A stretch of 44,549 nt of DNA, from positions 1 through 44,549 of the forward strand of contig JAEULI010000127.1 of NCBI GenBank assembly GCA_016793845.1, given 5' to 3'. The position numbers were made by a program, and so were the translations under genes. Below, one piece after another: positions 24,515 to 32,506 of the stretch. The stretch's first letter is position 1; every line of letters starts with the position of its first letter. The stretch is from Sphingosinicella sp. (GTDB lineage: Bacteria; Pseudomonadota; Alphaproteobacteria; Sphingomonadales; Sphingomonadaceae). Under the pieces are notes generated by a model. It saw nothing but the letters and a program-made list of their open reading frames with translations. It searched no databases and was not told where the DNA came from.

Positions 24515-24596
24515 TGCGTAGCATCATCTGACGAGGATGATGCCACGTCCTCCCTGAACCCTGGTCACTTCGACATTGTCGAAGTGACCTTTTTTC
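24515..24596 (+). ncRNA. Predicted trans-acting small RNA with UCCUCCC motif
   Basis: About 80 bases with the architecture of an alphaproteobacterial sRNA: a first hairpin GCATCATC/GATGATGC (24521-24543), an unpaired CACGTCCTCCCTGAACCCT-like stretch that carries an anti-Shine-Dalgarno TCCTCCC, and a terminator hairpin with a T-run (24563-24595). Anti-SD loops of this kind occur in the suhB/alpha-r14 type small RNAs. The gap contains no good open frame. I could not identify a convincing promoter, so the 5' end is approximate. It could alternatively be only the 3' untranslated region of the cytochrome b561 message. Confidence 0.55.
24563..24595 (+). terminator. Strong intrinsic terminator
   Basis: GGTCACTTCGAC and its perfect complement GTCGAAGTGACC enclose ATT, followed by six Ts. 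It ends either the predicted small RNA or the cytochrome b561 transcript, just before the convergent N-formylglutamate amidohydrolase gene. Confidence 0.95.
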
Positions 24597-24608
24597 TTTC
24601 AGACAGCT

Positions 24609-25499
24609 TTATTCGGCCGCGATGGCCTGCGGTCTTCCGAACATTTGCGGAAGCCAGCCCAGAAGCTCCGCCACCAGGTTTTTCAGCGTTTCCGCGACGT
24701 CATTGAAGCCGGCGTGCCGTTCCAGCGTGTCCGGGTCCATGTAGAGCGTGCGGTCGATCTCGATCTGAATCGCGAATCGGCCGCGTGCGGGCGCGGCGTG
24801 GAAGCGCGTTGTGTACCCGCCCGCGTAGGGCGTGTTGCGCGCGACGCGCAGGCCTGCCCGGCGGAAGTGGGCCTCCACATGGCGTACGACTGATTCGGGT
24901 GCGGACGTGCCGCCCGCGTCGCCGATCACGATCTCGGGCCGCTGCCGCGCGGGAAGCGAGAGCGGCGGCATCGAGTGGCCGTCGATGAGCAGCGCATAGC
25001 CATGGCAGGTGGCGGCGTCTTCGATCAGCGATGCGAGCCGCTGGTGATAGGGCGCGTGCACCGCCGCGATTCGCTGCAACGCCGCTGCGCTGCTGATCCG
25101 GTCGCGGTAGATGTGAAGCCCCGGCCCAGTGAGCCGCGGCAGCACGCCGAGCCCGGAGCGGACACGGTCGGTGGTTTTCACCGGCCCCGCCGCTGCTGGG
25201 TCGCTCAGCATCGAAAGATCGATCTCCTGCGGGTCGCGGTTGAGATCGACATAGGCGCGCGCCCAGCGCGCGGTGATCAGCGGCGCGCCCGATTCGGCCG
25301 CGGGCGCGAGCAGTTCGTCGACATAGGCATCCTCGGCGCGCCGCAGCCCATCCATGTCGAGCGCGGCGGTGGAGAGAAACCCCGGCGGCAGCGCGCGGCC
25401 GCTGTGCGGCGAGGCGAGCACCAGCGGCACGGGCGCGCCGCGCGGGCCCGAAACGAAGTGGCCGGGCGTCAGCGCGGAGACGGAGGGCTCGGCGCTCAA
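24609..25499 (-). CDS. N-formylglutamate amidohydrolase family protein
   Basis: The 296-residue protein belongs to the N-formylglutamate amidohydrolase (HutG-like) family, whose classic reaction releases formate and L-glutamate at the end of histidine breakdown. Family motifs seen are LVLASPHSGRALP near the N-terminus, the metal-binding ARAYVDLNRDPQEID segment, LIDGHSMP and the RFAIQIEIDRTLYMD strand. No other hut genes are present, and in alphaproteobacteria this gene is commonly beside cpdR, as it is here, so it may act on another N-acyl amino acid. It is divergent from the receiver gene, with 141 bases between holding no further gene. Confidence 0.92.
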   Translation of the reverse strand: MSAEPSVSALTPGHFVSGPRGAPVPLVLASPHSGRALPPGFLSTAALDMDGLRRAEDAYVDELLAPAAESGAPLITARWARAYVDLNRDPQEIDLSMLSDPAAAGPVKTTDRVRSGLGVLPRLTGPGLHIYRDRISSAAALQRIAAVHAPYHQRLASLIEDAATCHGYALLIDGHSMPPLSLPARQRPEIVIGDAGGTSAPESVVRHVEAHFRRAGLRVARNTPYAGGYTTRFHAAPARGRFAIQIEIDRTLYMDPDTLERHAGFNDVAETLKNLVAELLGWLPQMFGRPQAIAAE

Positions 25500-25640
25500 C
25501 GGTGATGGTTCCCCTGTGGCATGGCAACAGCCTAACCCCGGCGAAACGAAAGCAAAAGAGGGGCTGCCGCAGGTTTCGGGCTGGCAAGCCCACGACAGGA
25601 AATGTTAAGTCCTCAGCCGTAAGAAGCGGCGGACACGACC

Positions 25641-26030
25641 ATGACGACACAACCCGAAGGCCGCATCACGGGCCGCATCCTGCTCGCGGAAGATGACGAC
25701 TCGATGCGTCTTTTCCTGGAACGCGCGATTACCCGCGCGGGTTATGAAGTCGTTGCGGTCGATCGCGGCACAGCGGCGCTGCCCCACATCGCCACGGGAA
25801 GCTTCGGGCTGCTGCTCACCGACATCGTCATGCCGGAAATGGACGGTATTGAACTCGCCCAGCGCGCCGCACAGCTCGCGCCCACGATGCGGGTCATGTT
25901 CATCACCGGCTTTGCCGCCGTGGCGCTCAGCCGCGGCTCCGGCGCGCCGAGCGACGCCAAGGTGCTCTCGAAGCCGTTCCACCTGCGCGATCTCGTCGCC
26001 GAAATCGACCGCATCTTCGAAGGCGAATAA
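25641..26030 (+). CDS. cpdR: Single-domain response regulator, CpdR type
   Basis: This 129-residue protein is a lone receiver domain: acidic pocket E17/D18/D19 (LLAEDDD), phosphoacceptor D61 (LLTDIVMPEMDG) and K111 (LSKPFHLRDL). In Caulobacter, unphosphorylated CpdR brings ClpXP to the pole and promotes degradation of cell-cycle proteins, with its phosphorylation controlled by the CckA-ChpT relay. The sequence and its position next to the N-formylglutamate amidohydrolase and before a tRNA-Val match the arrangement often seen for cpdR. It shares a divergent region with that amidohydrolase gene; no clear CtrA site is visible. Confidence 0.88.
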   Translation: MTTQPEGRITGRILLAEDDDSMRLFLERAITRAGYEVVAVDRGTAALPHIATGSFGLLLTDIVMPEMDGIELAQRAAQLAPTMRVMFITGFAAVALSRGSGAPSDAKVLSKPFHLRDLVAEIDRIFEGE

Positions 26031-26075
26031 GCGGCTTGCGCCGCGCCCGGCGCTCGCCTAGAAGGCACGCCGCGT

Positions 26076-26150
26076 GGGCGCGTAGCTCAGTGGTAGAGCA
26101 CTGTGTTGACATCGCAGGGGTCGCAAGTTCAATCCTTGCCGCGCCCACCA
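26076..26150 (+). tRNA. tRNA-Val (anticodon GAC)
   Basis: A full cloverleaf is visible: acceptor stem GGGCGCG/CGCGCCC, D-arm with AGCTCAGTGGTAGAGC, anticodon loop TTGACAT with GAC at 26108-26110, T-loop TTCAATC and encoded 3' ACCA. It lies just downstream of cpdR. Confidence 0.96.
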
Positions 26151-26169
26151 TTCTCCCCCTCGATACCTC

Positions 26170-27609
26170 TCACTTCTCCTGCGTCTTCAGCAGGAACGCG
26201 CCGAGTTCCGGCTGCGTGAGATAGCGGCCGTAGCCGAATTTGCGGTCCTGGCTGTCGGTATATTCGTCGATCTGGTCGGCTTCGGCCTTGAGCAGTTCCG
26301 CGCCTTTGCCGCGCGCGAAGAAGGGGACGAGGTGGTTGGAGTGCGAGCTCCACGCCCAGGAATAGCCGGGCAGCTTGCCCGCGCCGTTGTTGGTCACGCG
26401 CTGGAACGGCTCGTCGAGATTGGGGCCGTACAGGAGATGGTCGTGATCGGCGGTGACGACGAGCAGCGTGTCGTCCCAGCTCGCGGCGCTTTCCGGGCTC
26501 TCGATCCATGCCACCACCGCGCGTACGGCGTCGTCGAACGCCATATATTCCTCGATCATGCGCGGAAAATCGTTCGCGTGCATCGCCCAGTCGACCGCGC
26601 CGCCCTCGATCATCATGAAGAAGCCGTCGGGGTCCGTGCCGACGTGCTTCAGCGCTGCGATCGCCATCTCGTCGAGCTTCGCCATGCCGGGCGTGAAGGG
26701 CACCGCGCCCGGGTCCGCCGTGCCGCGCGCGATGTTCGCCGGATAGCTGCGCTGCGCCTGCAATGTCGGGTTCACCGCAGCGATCATCGCGAGCGGCTTT
26801 GCCGAGGTCGTCTTGCCTTCGGCGAGATCGCGGATGTCGCCCGCCGTTTCGACAAGGTTCCAGCGTGAATCCGGCTCTTTCAATTTCGCCCAGAGTTCGG
26901 GCGGCATCCACTTGAAGCGGATCTCGGCGTGCTCGTCGGTGATCGGCTTGCCGTCCTGGTCATAGTCCGGGTTGCCGCCGCCGCCGATCACGTCGAGCGA
27001 GCCGGAGAGCATCTCGCGCGCGATGCCGTGGTAGTCGTCGCGGTCGGGATTGTGCGCGCCGCCGCCTGCCGCGGGCGTCGCGTGGTTGAACGGCACGCTC
27101 GTGATGCTGCCGGTCATCTTGCCCGCCGCCTTCGCGGCCTCGGCGATCGACTGCACGGGCTTTTCCGCGCCGTCCACGTCGATCGCGCCGTCGAAGGTGC
27201 GCACGCCCGTCATCATCGCGGACATGGTGTTGGCGCTGTCGGGCGCGACACGGCGGTGCCATTGATAGCCTGCGAACAGCGCGGGGTAGGTGCTGCCCGG
27301 CTTCGCCATACCTTTCACGGGCCGCGTGTCCCAAGCCTTCGCAGGATCGTACACCGCGTCCGGATCCTGCGCGTAGGGGTCGCCGCCTTCGGGCACCTTG
27401 CGCTCAAGCCGCAGGCCGTAAGTCGCCATCGAGGCGCGCACCCACGGGCCCTTGTCCATGGTGAGTGGCTGCCCGGTCCAGAAGCGCGTCGCCGCGAGCG
27501 TGTTGTGGCCGGAGCCGTCGGCGATCATCACGATCACGTTCTTCGGCATGTCCGCGGCGATCGCGGGCGTGGCGGTGGCGAGCAGCAGGGCAGTGACGAA
27601 CGCGCGCAT
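26170..27609 (-). CDS. Alkaline phosphatase, PhoA family
   Basis: The 479-residue protein has a signal peptide (cleavage near AIAAD) and the alkaline phosphatase fold: first metal aspartate in VIVMIADGSG (D31), nucleophile S125 in APDSANTMSAMMTG, then FNHATPAAGGGAHN, the EGGAVDWAMHAND metal-binding loop and TADHDH. It would release phosphate from esters in the periplasm. A TonB-dependent receptor gene lies immediately upstream in the same direction with 73 bases between, suggesting linked uptake of a phosphorylated compound. A single Pho-box-like half-site (CTGTCA) sits in that gap but is too weak to call. Confidence 0.95.
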   Translation of the reverse strand: MRAFVTALLLATATPAIAADMPKNVIVMIADGSGHNTLAATRFWTGQPLTMDKGPWVRASMATYGLRLERKVPEGGDPYAQDPDAVYDPAKAWDTRPVKGMAKPGSTYPALFAGYQWHRRVAPDSANTMSAMMTGVRTFDGAIDVDGAEKPVQSIAEAAKAAGKMTGSITSVPFNHATPAAGGGAHNPDRDDYHGIAREMLSGSLDVIGGGGNPDYDQDGKPITDEHAEIRFKWMPPELWAKLKEPDSRWNLVETAGDIRDLAEGKTTSAKPLAMIAAVNPTLQAQRSYPANIARGTADPGAVPFTPGMAKLDEMAIAALKHVGTDPDGFFMMIEGGAVDWAMHANDFPRMIEEYMAFDDAVRAVVAWIESPESAASWDDTLLVVTADHDHLLYGPNLDEPFQRVTNNGAGKLPGYSWAWSSHSNHLVPFFARGKGAELLKAEADQIDEYTDSQDRKFGYGRYLTQPELGAFLLKTQEK

Positions 27610-27682
27610 GGTATCCCCTCAAGATGTCGCGGGAACCCATGTCCGGCATATGTGACAGGGGGAAGTCAAGCGGCGCAATTCG

Positions 27683-30058
27683 TCAGAACTGGCGGCGCGC
27701 GCGAACCATCCAGACACGCGGCGTGTTCAGCCACGAGACGTTGCCCAGAGACGCATCGACCGTCGTCTCATTCAAGCAATTTTCGCACTCGAGGCTCACC
27801 CGCCAGAAATTGTCGTCGGTGCGCAGCGCGATCCCCGCGTTCACCAGAAGCTGCGATTTGGACTGCGATCCGGTGATGAAACCGCCGCCATAGGGGTTGG
27901 CGGGGTAGACGGTGGTGCTGAAGCCCGTCACGCTGCCGGTATAGAGCGAGGCATTTGCGCCGCCCGTCTCCATCGCCGAGCGGTAAGTCACATCCACTGA
28001 TGGCGTGACGATCGAGCCCGAGACCGGTGGCAGCCAGATGTCCCACGCCGCACCGGCTGAGAACGTCCATTTGGGCGCGCGGATCGGATCGGCGATGTCG
28101 CCGGCGGCCGTGACGATGCCGGTCCCGCAGGAGAGCGCATTGTCCGCGCCGGACGCACCCGCGATCAACCCTGCCGCGAGTTCCACGCCGCAAGCCGCCT
28201 GCTGCGCACGCACGACGCTTCCCGCCCTGTATTTCGCGTCCTGCCAGCCTGCGGCGGCGCGAACCGTAATGTTGGTGAGCGGCACGGCGGCGATTTCCAG
28301 TTCGACGCCCTTGTTACGGTAGCCTGCCGTGCTGATCGCTCCGTTGCTGTCCACGATCTGCACGTTGCTGCCGTCCGCGTAGAAGCCGGTAAGGTCCACT
28401 GCAAGGCGGCGCTGGAACCATGAAGATTTGAGGCCCGCCTCGTAGCTCCAGATCGTTTCCGCCGCATAGGGGCGGATCGTGGCGGCGGTCGCGGCGTGAT
28501 CGCTCCAGCCGGCCGAACGGTATCCGCGCGTCGCGGAGACGAAGAACATGGCATTCTCGTTCGGCTTGAAGCTGGCCGCGACGCGCGGCGACCAAAAGCT
28601 GTCGCCGATCTTCGCGGGCACACCCGCCGTGATGAGCGCATCCTCAAGGCAGCCGCCGGGAAGCACGGCGCAGCCCGCGCGATTGTCGGTCAGGCTGAAA
28701 CGCAAATCCTCGTCGCTGTAGCGCAGCCCGCCGGTCAGCGTCAGCGCATCGGTGACGTTCACGTCCACCTGCGCGTAGGCGGATTTCGATTTCGTCTCGG
28801 TTCTTACGCGGCGATCGGCGATGAGGCTCGCAATGCCGGTCGTCGGCGTGAAGATATCGGCAAGGTCGCTGTCGCCGTCTTCTTCCGCATAGGAAACACC
28901 CGCCACGTAATTCACGAAACCGCCCGCGAGCGCACCGCTCAGGCGCAATTCCTGCGAGAATTGCTTGAAATGCGTGTCGCCGAGGATCGTGTAGCCGCCG
29001 TAAACATCGCCGCGCGCCGCGGGCACGGGGTCTGCGATCGTCGGTGCATCGCGCCCGTCGCGAAGGTCGATACCGTATTGCCGCTTGGTATCGACATAGC
29101 CGGTGATCGCCTCGACCGTGACGGCCTCGCTCGGCGCCCATGCGATGCGCGAGGTCGCCAGATAGGTCTTCGCCGAATTGCCGAACCCGAAGCTCGCCTT
29201 GCGCCCGCTCACGCCGAGCGCTCCGAAATGGTTCGGGCCCACCGTTTCGGTGTAGCCGGTCGAAGCGAAGCGGCCCTTGCAATCGGCGGGGGCGGCGGGG
29301 TCGCATTCGAAATCGGGCGCGTAGAGCGCCGTGCTTTCCATGCGCGCGATCGATCCCGTCCACGTCAGCGTGTCGGCGAGCTTCGCGTGCGCGGCCGCGC
29401 GCAGGCCCCAGCCGTCGTCCTCGTTCAGCCGGTCGCCGGTCGTGGTGTTCCGCACATAACCGTTCGACTTGCGCCAGTAGCCGGAAAGGCCGAGCGAGAA
29501 GCGCTCGCCGACCGGCACGTCGAGCCCGGCGCGAAACTGGTAAGTACCGAAACGACCGTATGCACCGTCGAGGTATCCGCTCGTCCGGTCGCCCGGCGTG
29601 CGGTTCACGATGTGGAGCACGCCGCCGCTCGTGTCGCGGCCGTAGAGCGGCCCCTGCGGGCCGCGCAGCAGCTCGATGCGGTCGATGTCGAAAAAGCCGT
29701 AGTTGGTCGCCGCGCCGCGCCCGACGTAAACGCCGTCGATCACCGTGGCGACGCCGCTGCGGCCCCGGATCACATAATCATTGTCGCTGCCGAAACCCGG
29801 CACATGCGCCGCGACCGTGTTCGGAATGCCGCGCAGGGCATCGAGCGGTTCGTCGATGCCGCGCGCCTCGATCTCGCCCGAAAGCAGCGCCGAGACGACA
29901 AGCGGAACGGTTTCAATCGGCTGCGGGCGGAGCTGCGCGCTGACGACGATTTCGGGAAGCGCGGGGGTCGCCGCGTCGTCCTCGGCCATCGCAGGCAGGG
30001 CCGCCACGGCGATTGCGGCGACGGCACAGCTTCCATGCAACAGCGAACGTCCTGACAT
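27683..30058 (-). CDS. TonB-dependent outer-membrane receptor
   Basis: I start this gene at 30058, where a GGAAAGG site precedes an ATG that gives a signal peptide ending at AMAED. The 791-residue product has a plug domain (LPEIVVSAQLRPQPIETVPL onward, IDRIELLRGPQGPLYG, GGVLHIV) and a long barrel ending in the aromatic VRARRQF. The ligand is not known. It precedes the alkaline phosphatase gene by 73 bases in the same direction, so they may be co-regulated, for example importing an organophosphate breakdown product. A second receptor, at 6505, is of a different subgroup. Confidence 0.93.
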   Translation of the reverse strand: MSGRSLLHGSCAVAAIAVAALPAMAEDDAATPALPEIVVSAQLRPQPIETVPLVVSALLSGEIEARGIDEPLDALRGIPNTVAAHVPGFGSDNDYVIRGRSGVATVIDGVYVGRGAATNYGFFDIDRIELLRGPQGPLYGRDTSGGVLHIVNRTPGDRTSGYLDGAYGRFGTYQFRAGLDVPVGERFSLGLSGYWRKSNGYVRNTTTGDRLNEDDGWGLRAAAHAKLADTLTWTGSIARMESTALYAPDFECDPAAPADCKGRFASTGYTETVGPNHFGALGVSGRKASFGFGNSAKTYLATSRIAWAPSEAVTVEAITGYVDTKRQYGIDLRDGRDAPTIADPVPAARGDVYGGYTILGDTHFKQFSQELRLSGALAGGFVNYVAGVSYAEEDGDSDLADIFTPTTGIASLIADRRVRTETKSKSAYAQVDVNVTDALTLTGGLRYSDEDLRFSLTDNRAGCAVLPGGCLEDALITAGVPAKIGDSFWSPRVAASFKPNENAMFFVSATRGYRSAGWSDHAATAATIRPYAAETIWSYEAGLKSSWFQRRLAVDLTGFYADGSNVQIVDSNGAISTAGYRNKGVELEIAAVPLTNITVRAAAGWQDAKYRAGSVVRAQQAACGVELAAGLIAGASGADNALSCGTGIVTAAGDIADPIRAPKWTFSAGAAWDIWLPPVSGSIVTPSVDVTYRSAMETGGANASLYTGSVTGFSTTVYPANPYGGGFITGSQSKSQLLVNAGIALRTDDNFWRVSLECENCLNETTVDASLGNVSWLNTPRVWMVRARRQF

Positions 30059-30140
30059 ACGCGACCTTTCCCGGAAACAAGACCCTGCCTCTTGCCCTCC
30101 CGCGCGGCGGTTCGCAAGCGATGTGCGATGAGGATCGACC

Positions 30141-30506
30141 CTAGTCGACAATGTCCACCGCGCGGAGCACGGTTCTGGTGCTGGCGATCAGGTCGATGCC
30201 CTTCGTGCAGCCGGTGAAGCCGCCCGGTCCCACGGCAGAGCAGCTCCCGATACCCCCGGCATCGACCGCGCGCCCGCGCAGTTTTGCCCGCTCCGCCGGG
30301 ACATCCGCGGCGTGCGCGCTGCGGCTGCCGGGCTCGGGCTCGCGAAACGGCAGGCGATAGACGCTGCCGCGCCGTGCGCACACGATGATCTCGCCGCGTG
30401 CCGCCGCCTCGCGGCATGGGTGTTCGGCGCGTGTGGCGTCGTGGTAGGCCGCCATCGCGTCGGGTGTTTCCGCCGCGGCGGCGAAAAGGAGCAGGGCGGC
30501 CAGCAT
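30141..30506 (-). CDS. Small secreted protein of unknown function
   Basis: The start codon overlaps the preceding gene's stop as TGATG, and the 121-residue product opens with a short signal peptide (MLAALLLFAAAAETP). The mature part has four cysteines (HPCREA, IIVCARRG, IGSCSAV, TGCTKG), probably forming two disulfides, and a region resembling small sphingomonad hypothetical proteins with the motif GEIIVCARR. No enzymatic motif is visible and I do not recognise the family. It is translationally coupled to the PHA-system protein gene, so it may serve in the same envelope or granule process. Confidence 0.7.
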   Translation of the reverse strand: MLAALLLFAAAAETPDAMAAYHDATRAEHPCREAAARGEIIVCARRGSVYRLPFREPEPGSRSAHAADVPAERAKLRGRAVDAGGIGSCSAVGPGGFTGCTKGIDLIASTRTVLRAVDIVD

Positions 30507-30826
30507 CAGCGTTCGGTCCGGCTGTCGGTGAGCAGTTCGGTCGTGTGCTTGCGGAAAACGCCGGCGATCTTCTCGCCGAACATGCCGAGCAGGCCGGGCA
30601 GGGCAAGTTCGATGCTCACCCGGTCTTCGTCGACGTCGAGGTTCGCGGTCGTCACCTGGCCCAGCGCCGTCACTTCGATCACCAGCCGGTCGCCCTGCCA
30701 CGTCTTGCCGATGCGCGAGGCGAACGGCATCGCCCGGTCGAGATCGCCGAGGCCCTTGTCCATGCGGCGGCGGGCCTCGTCGCGGCCGAGGCGGTGCGGA
30801 ATGTCGAAGCGGACAGGCTGTGCCAT
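30506..30826 (-). CDS. Polyhydroxyalkanoic acid system family protein
   Basis: This 106-residue protein matches the small PHA-granule-associated/system family: N-terminal VRFDIPHRLGRDEARRRMDKGL, a central beta-rich half with LVIEVTALGQVTTANLDVDEDRVSIELALPG and a C-terminal helix. The family is named for occurrence beside polyhydroxyalkanoate genes, but no PHA synthase or phasin is in this window, so the name should be taken as a family label. Its stop overlaps the small secreted protein's start. Confidence 0.8.
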   Translation of the reverse strand: MAQPVRFDIPHRLGRDEARRRMDKGLGDLDRAMPFASRIGKTWQGDRLVIEVTALGQVTTANLDVDEDRVSIELALPGLLGMFGEKIAGVFRKHTTELLTDSRTER

Positions 30827-30865
30827 GGCGGGAGTCTAGCGCACTGTCTTGATCGCGCAAGACAG

Positions 30866-31492
30866 TCAGGTGGCGCGGCGAATCCTGTAGACGCTCGCGG
30901 GCGGCAGGTTGCGCCACACGCGGCCCGCCGGCTCGGCGACGAGGCCGAGCGCGGCGAGGCTGCCGCGCCCGAGTGGCGCGCGGGGGCCATAGGTGAACTG
31001 GTAGAGCGCGCCGTCCTCCGCGAGCCGTGCGAAGATTGCCTCGAGGATGCGCCGCCGGAGCGCGGGCGGGAAATTGAGGAGCGGCAGGCCGCTGACGGCA
31101 TCGGCATAGCGCCGATCGGCAAGCGGGCCGCCTTCGCCGAGCACGTCCTCCGCGCGGCCCTCCACAATCTCGACCTCGGGAAACCGCGCCCGCAGCAGCG
31201 CCGCGAACACCGGATCGGCCTCCACGGCCGTGAGCGCTCCGGGCGCAACCCCGCGCGCCAGCAGCGCGGCGGTGAACACGCCGGTCCCCGCGCCGACCTC
31301 CAGCACCGCGCCGCGCACCGGATCGATCCCCGAAACGATGCGCCGCGCGAGCGCAGGCCCGCTCGGCGCGACCGCGCCCACCATGCGCGCGTTGCGCAGG
31401 CGCCCGAGGAAGCGCAGCGCGTCTTCCGATTCGCTCTGTATCCGGCGTCGGGACTGGCGGATGCGCTCGACGACCGAAGGCTCGGAGTCCAT
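30866..31492 (-). CDS. Class I SAM-dependent methyltransferase, phospholipid methyltransferase-like
   Basis: The 208-residue protein has an N-terminal amphipathic segment (ALRFLGRLRNARMVGAVAPSGPALARRI) typical of the PmtA-type phosphatidylethanolamine N-methyltransferases and rRNA-adenine-methylase-like enzymes, then a SAM-binding motif VLEVGAGTGVFTAALLARG, an acidic E at the end of strand two (AVEADP), and a post-motif SGLPLLNFPPALRR loop. The presence of S-G-L-P-L-L-N-F rather than a typical N-P-P-Y supports a lipid rather than a nucleic-acid substrate. Its ATG overlaps the stop of the VOC gene (TGATG), so both are co-translated. Confidence 0.83.
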   Translation of the reverse strand: MDSEPSVVERIRQSRRRIQSESEDALRFLGRLRNARMVGAVAPSGPALARRIVSGIDPVRGAVLEVGAGTGVFTAALLARGVAPGALTAVEADPVFAALLRARFPEVEIVEGRAEDVLGEGGPLADRRYADAVSGLPLLNFPPALRRRILEAIFARLAEDGALYQFTYGPRAPLGRGSLAALGLVAEPAGRVWRNLPPASVYRIRRAT

Positions 31493-32397
31493 CAGAACCC
31501 GCCGCCGACTTCAATAAGCTCGATGAGTTCGCCCGCCGCGCCGCGCGTGCAGGCCGTGCGGCGCCCGGCATAAAGCGGCCCGCCCAGCGCCTCCGGGGGC
31601 GCGATCAGCGGCGCGCGGATCGCGGCGAGCGAACGCACCGCGAAGCTCACCACGGCGTTCCCGGGCGGCAGGTAGCCGAGCAGTTGCTTGCGCTCCGTCG
31701 TTCCCGGCGGGAACTGGTCGATCTCGCACACCGGCATCCGGCCAACGCTGATCACGGTCGCCTCGCTCTCGGTTTCGGGCGGAAGCCCGAAAGCATTGTT
31801 GATGATCGGATAGGGTAGCCGGAATGTGCCGCCTTCCGAAAACCCCAATGCGTCGACATGAAAGCGCACAGCGGCGGCGCGGTCGGCGGCGGCGAGCATG
31901 GCGACCATGATACGGTCAACATCGGCGACCGCCCGCGGGAATTCAAGGTCGCGCAGCGTGTCGGTCACGGCGTTGAAGAACAGCACCTCGCCCGCGCGTC
32001 CGGTCGCCTCTATCGGTGTCCAGCCCGTGCCGTCCGGCGTGCGTTCGGGCGTGGTCAGGATGCGGATGCTGCTGCCGCGCAGCCGGTCGTGGAGCGAAGG
32101 CACGTCGCGCACGGTGAGTTCGTAGCCGACCCAGCCGTAAGTCCGCATCGGCAAATAGGCGAGCACGGCGGGCTGCTCGATCAGCCGAACGAATCCGGTG
32201 CCGCCGCCGGGCGGCGCCAGCAGCGCCGTGCGCGCGCCGAGTGTCTTGATCGCGTCCCAGCCATTCGCCAGCTCGATGGGCACCTTGCCTGTTTCAACGC
32301 ATTCATAGCCGAGAAGAGTCGTCCAGTCGGCGAGCGAACCCTGGAAATCGGGCACGGAAATCGTGCCGCATTTGATGCGGCCGTGCGTGTCGAACAT
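31492..32397 (-). CDS. VOC-superfamily (glyoxalase/dioxygenase-like) protein
   Basis: I choose the ATG at 32397, which gives MFDTHGRIKCGTISVPDFQGSLADWTTLLGYE, typical for the first beta-alpha-beta unit of the vicinal-oxygen-chelate fold. The 301-residue length fits a two-module protein, with a second unit around DRIMVAMLAAADRAAAVRFHVDALGF. Known families in this fold include glyoxalases, extradiol dioxygenases and methylmalonyl-CoA epimerases, but the metal ligands are not clear enough to choose. It is translationally coupled to the downstream methyltransferase. Confidence 0.75.
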   Translation of the reverse strand: MFDTHGRIKCGTISVPDFQGSLADWTTLLGYECVETGKVPIELANGWDAIKTLGARTALLAPPGGGTGFVRLIEQPAVLAYLPMRTYGWVGYELTVRDVPSLHDRLRGSSIRILTTPERTPDGTGWTPIEATGRAGEVLFFNAVTDTLRDLEFPRAVADVDRIMVAMLAAADRAAAVRFHVDALGFSEGGTFRLPYPIINNAFGLPPETESEATVISVGRMPVCEIDQFPPGTTERKQLLGYLPPGNAVVSFAVRSLAAIRAPLIAPPEALGGPLYAGRRTACTRGAAGELIELIEVGGGF

Positions 32398-32412
32398 GGC
32401 ACCCCGACGCTT

Positions 32413-32435
32413 GCCGGCCTGATGCCGGCTTTTTT
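32413..32435 (+). terminator. Terminator-like hairpin between divergent genes
   Basis: GCCGGC, a CTGAT loop and GCCGGC are followed by six Ts on the plus strand. No plus-strand gene ends here: the VOC gene reads leftward from 32397 and the DUF2238 gene begins at 32507. It may therefore be a leader attenuator of the DUF2238 gene or stop antisense transcription. Confidence 0.5.
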
Positions 32436-32506
32436 CTGTTTTTGACCCCTGCACGTTCCCGTGCAAGCTTTGTCTTTACAATCATCTGGCTTGATTCGCG
32501 CGCGGC

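Noticed and set aside
27610-27682. Pho-box-like CTGTCA upstream of the alkaline phosphatase
   Set aside because: Only one half-site is present, without the second half at 11-base spacing.
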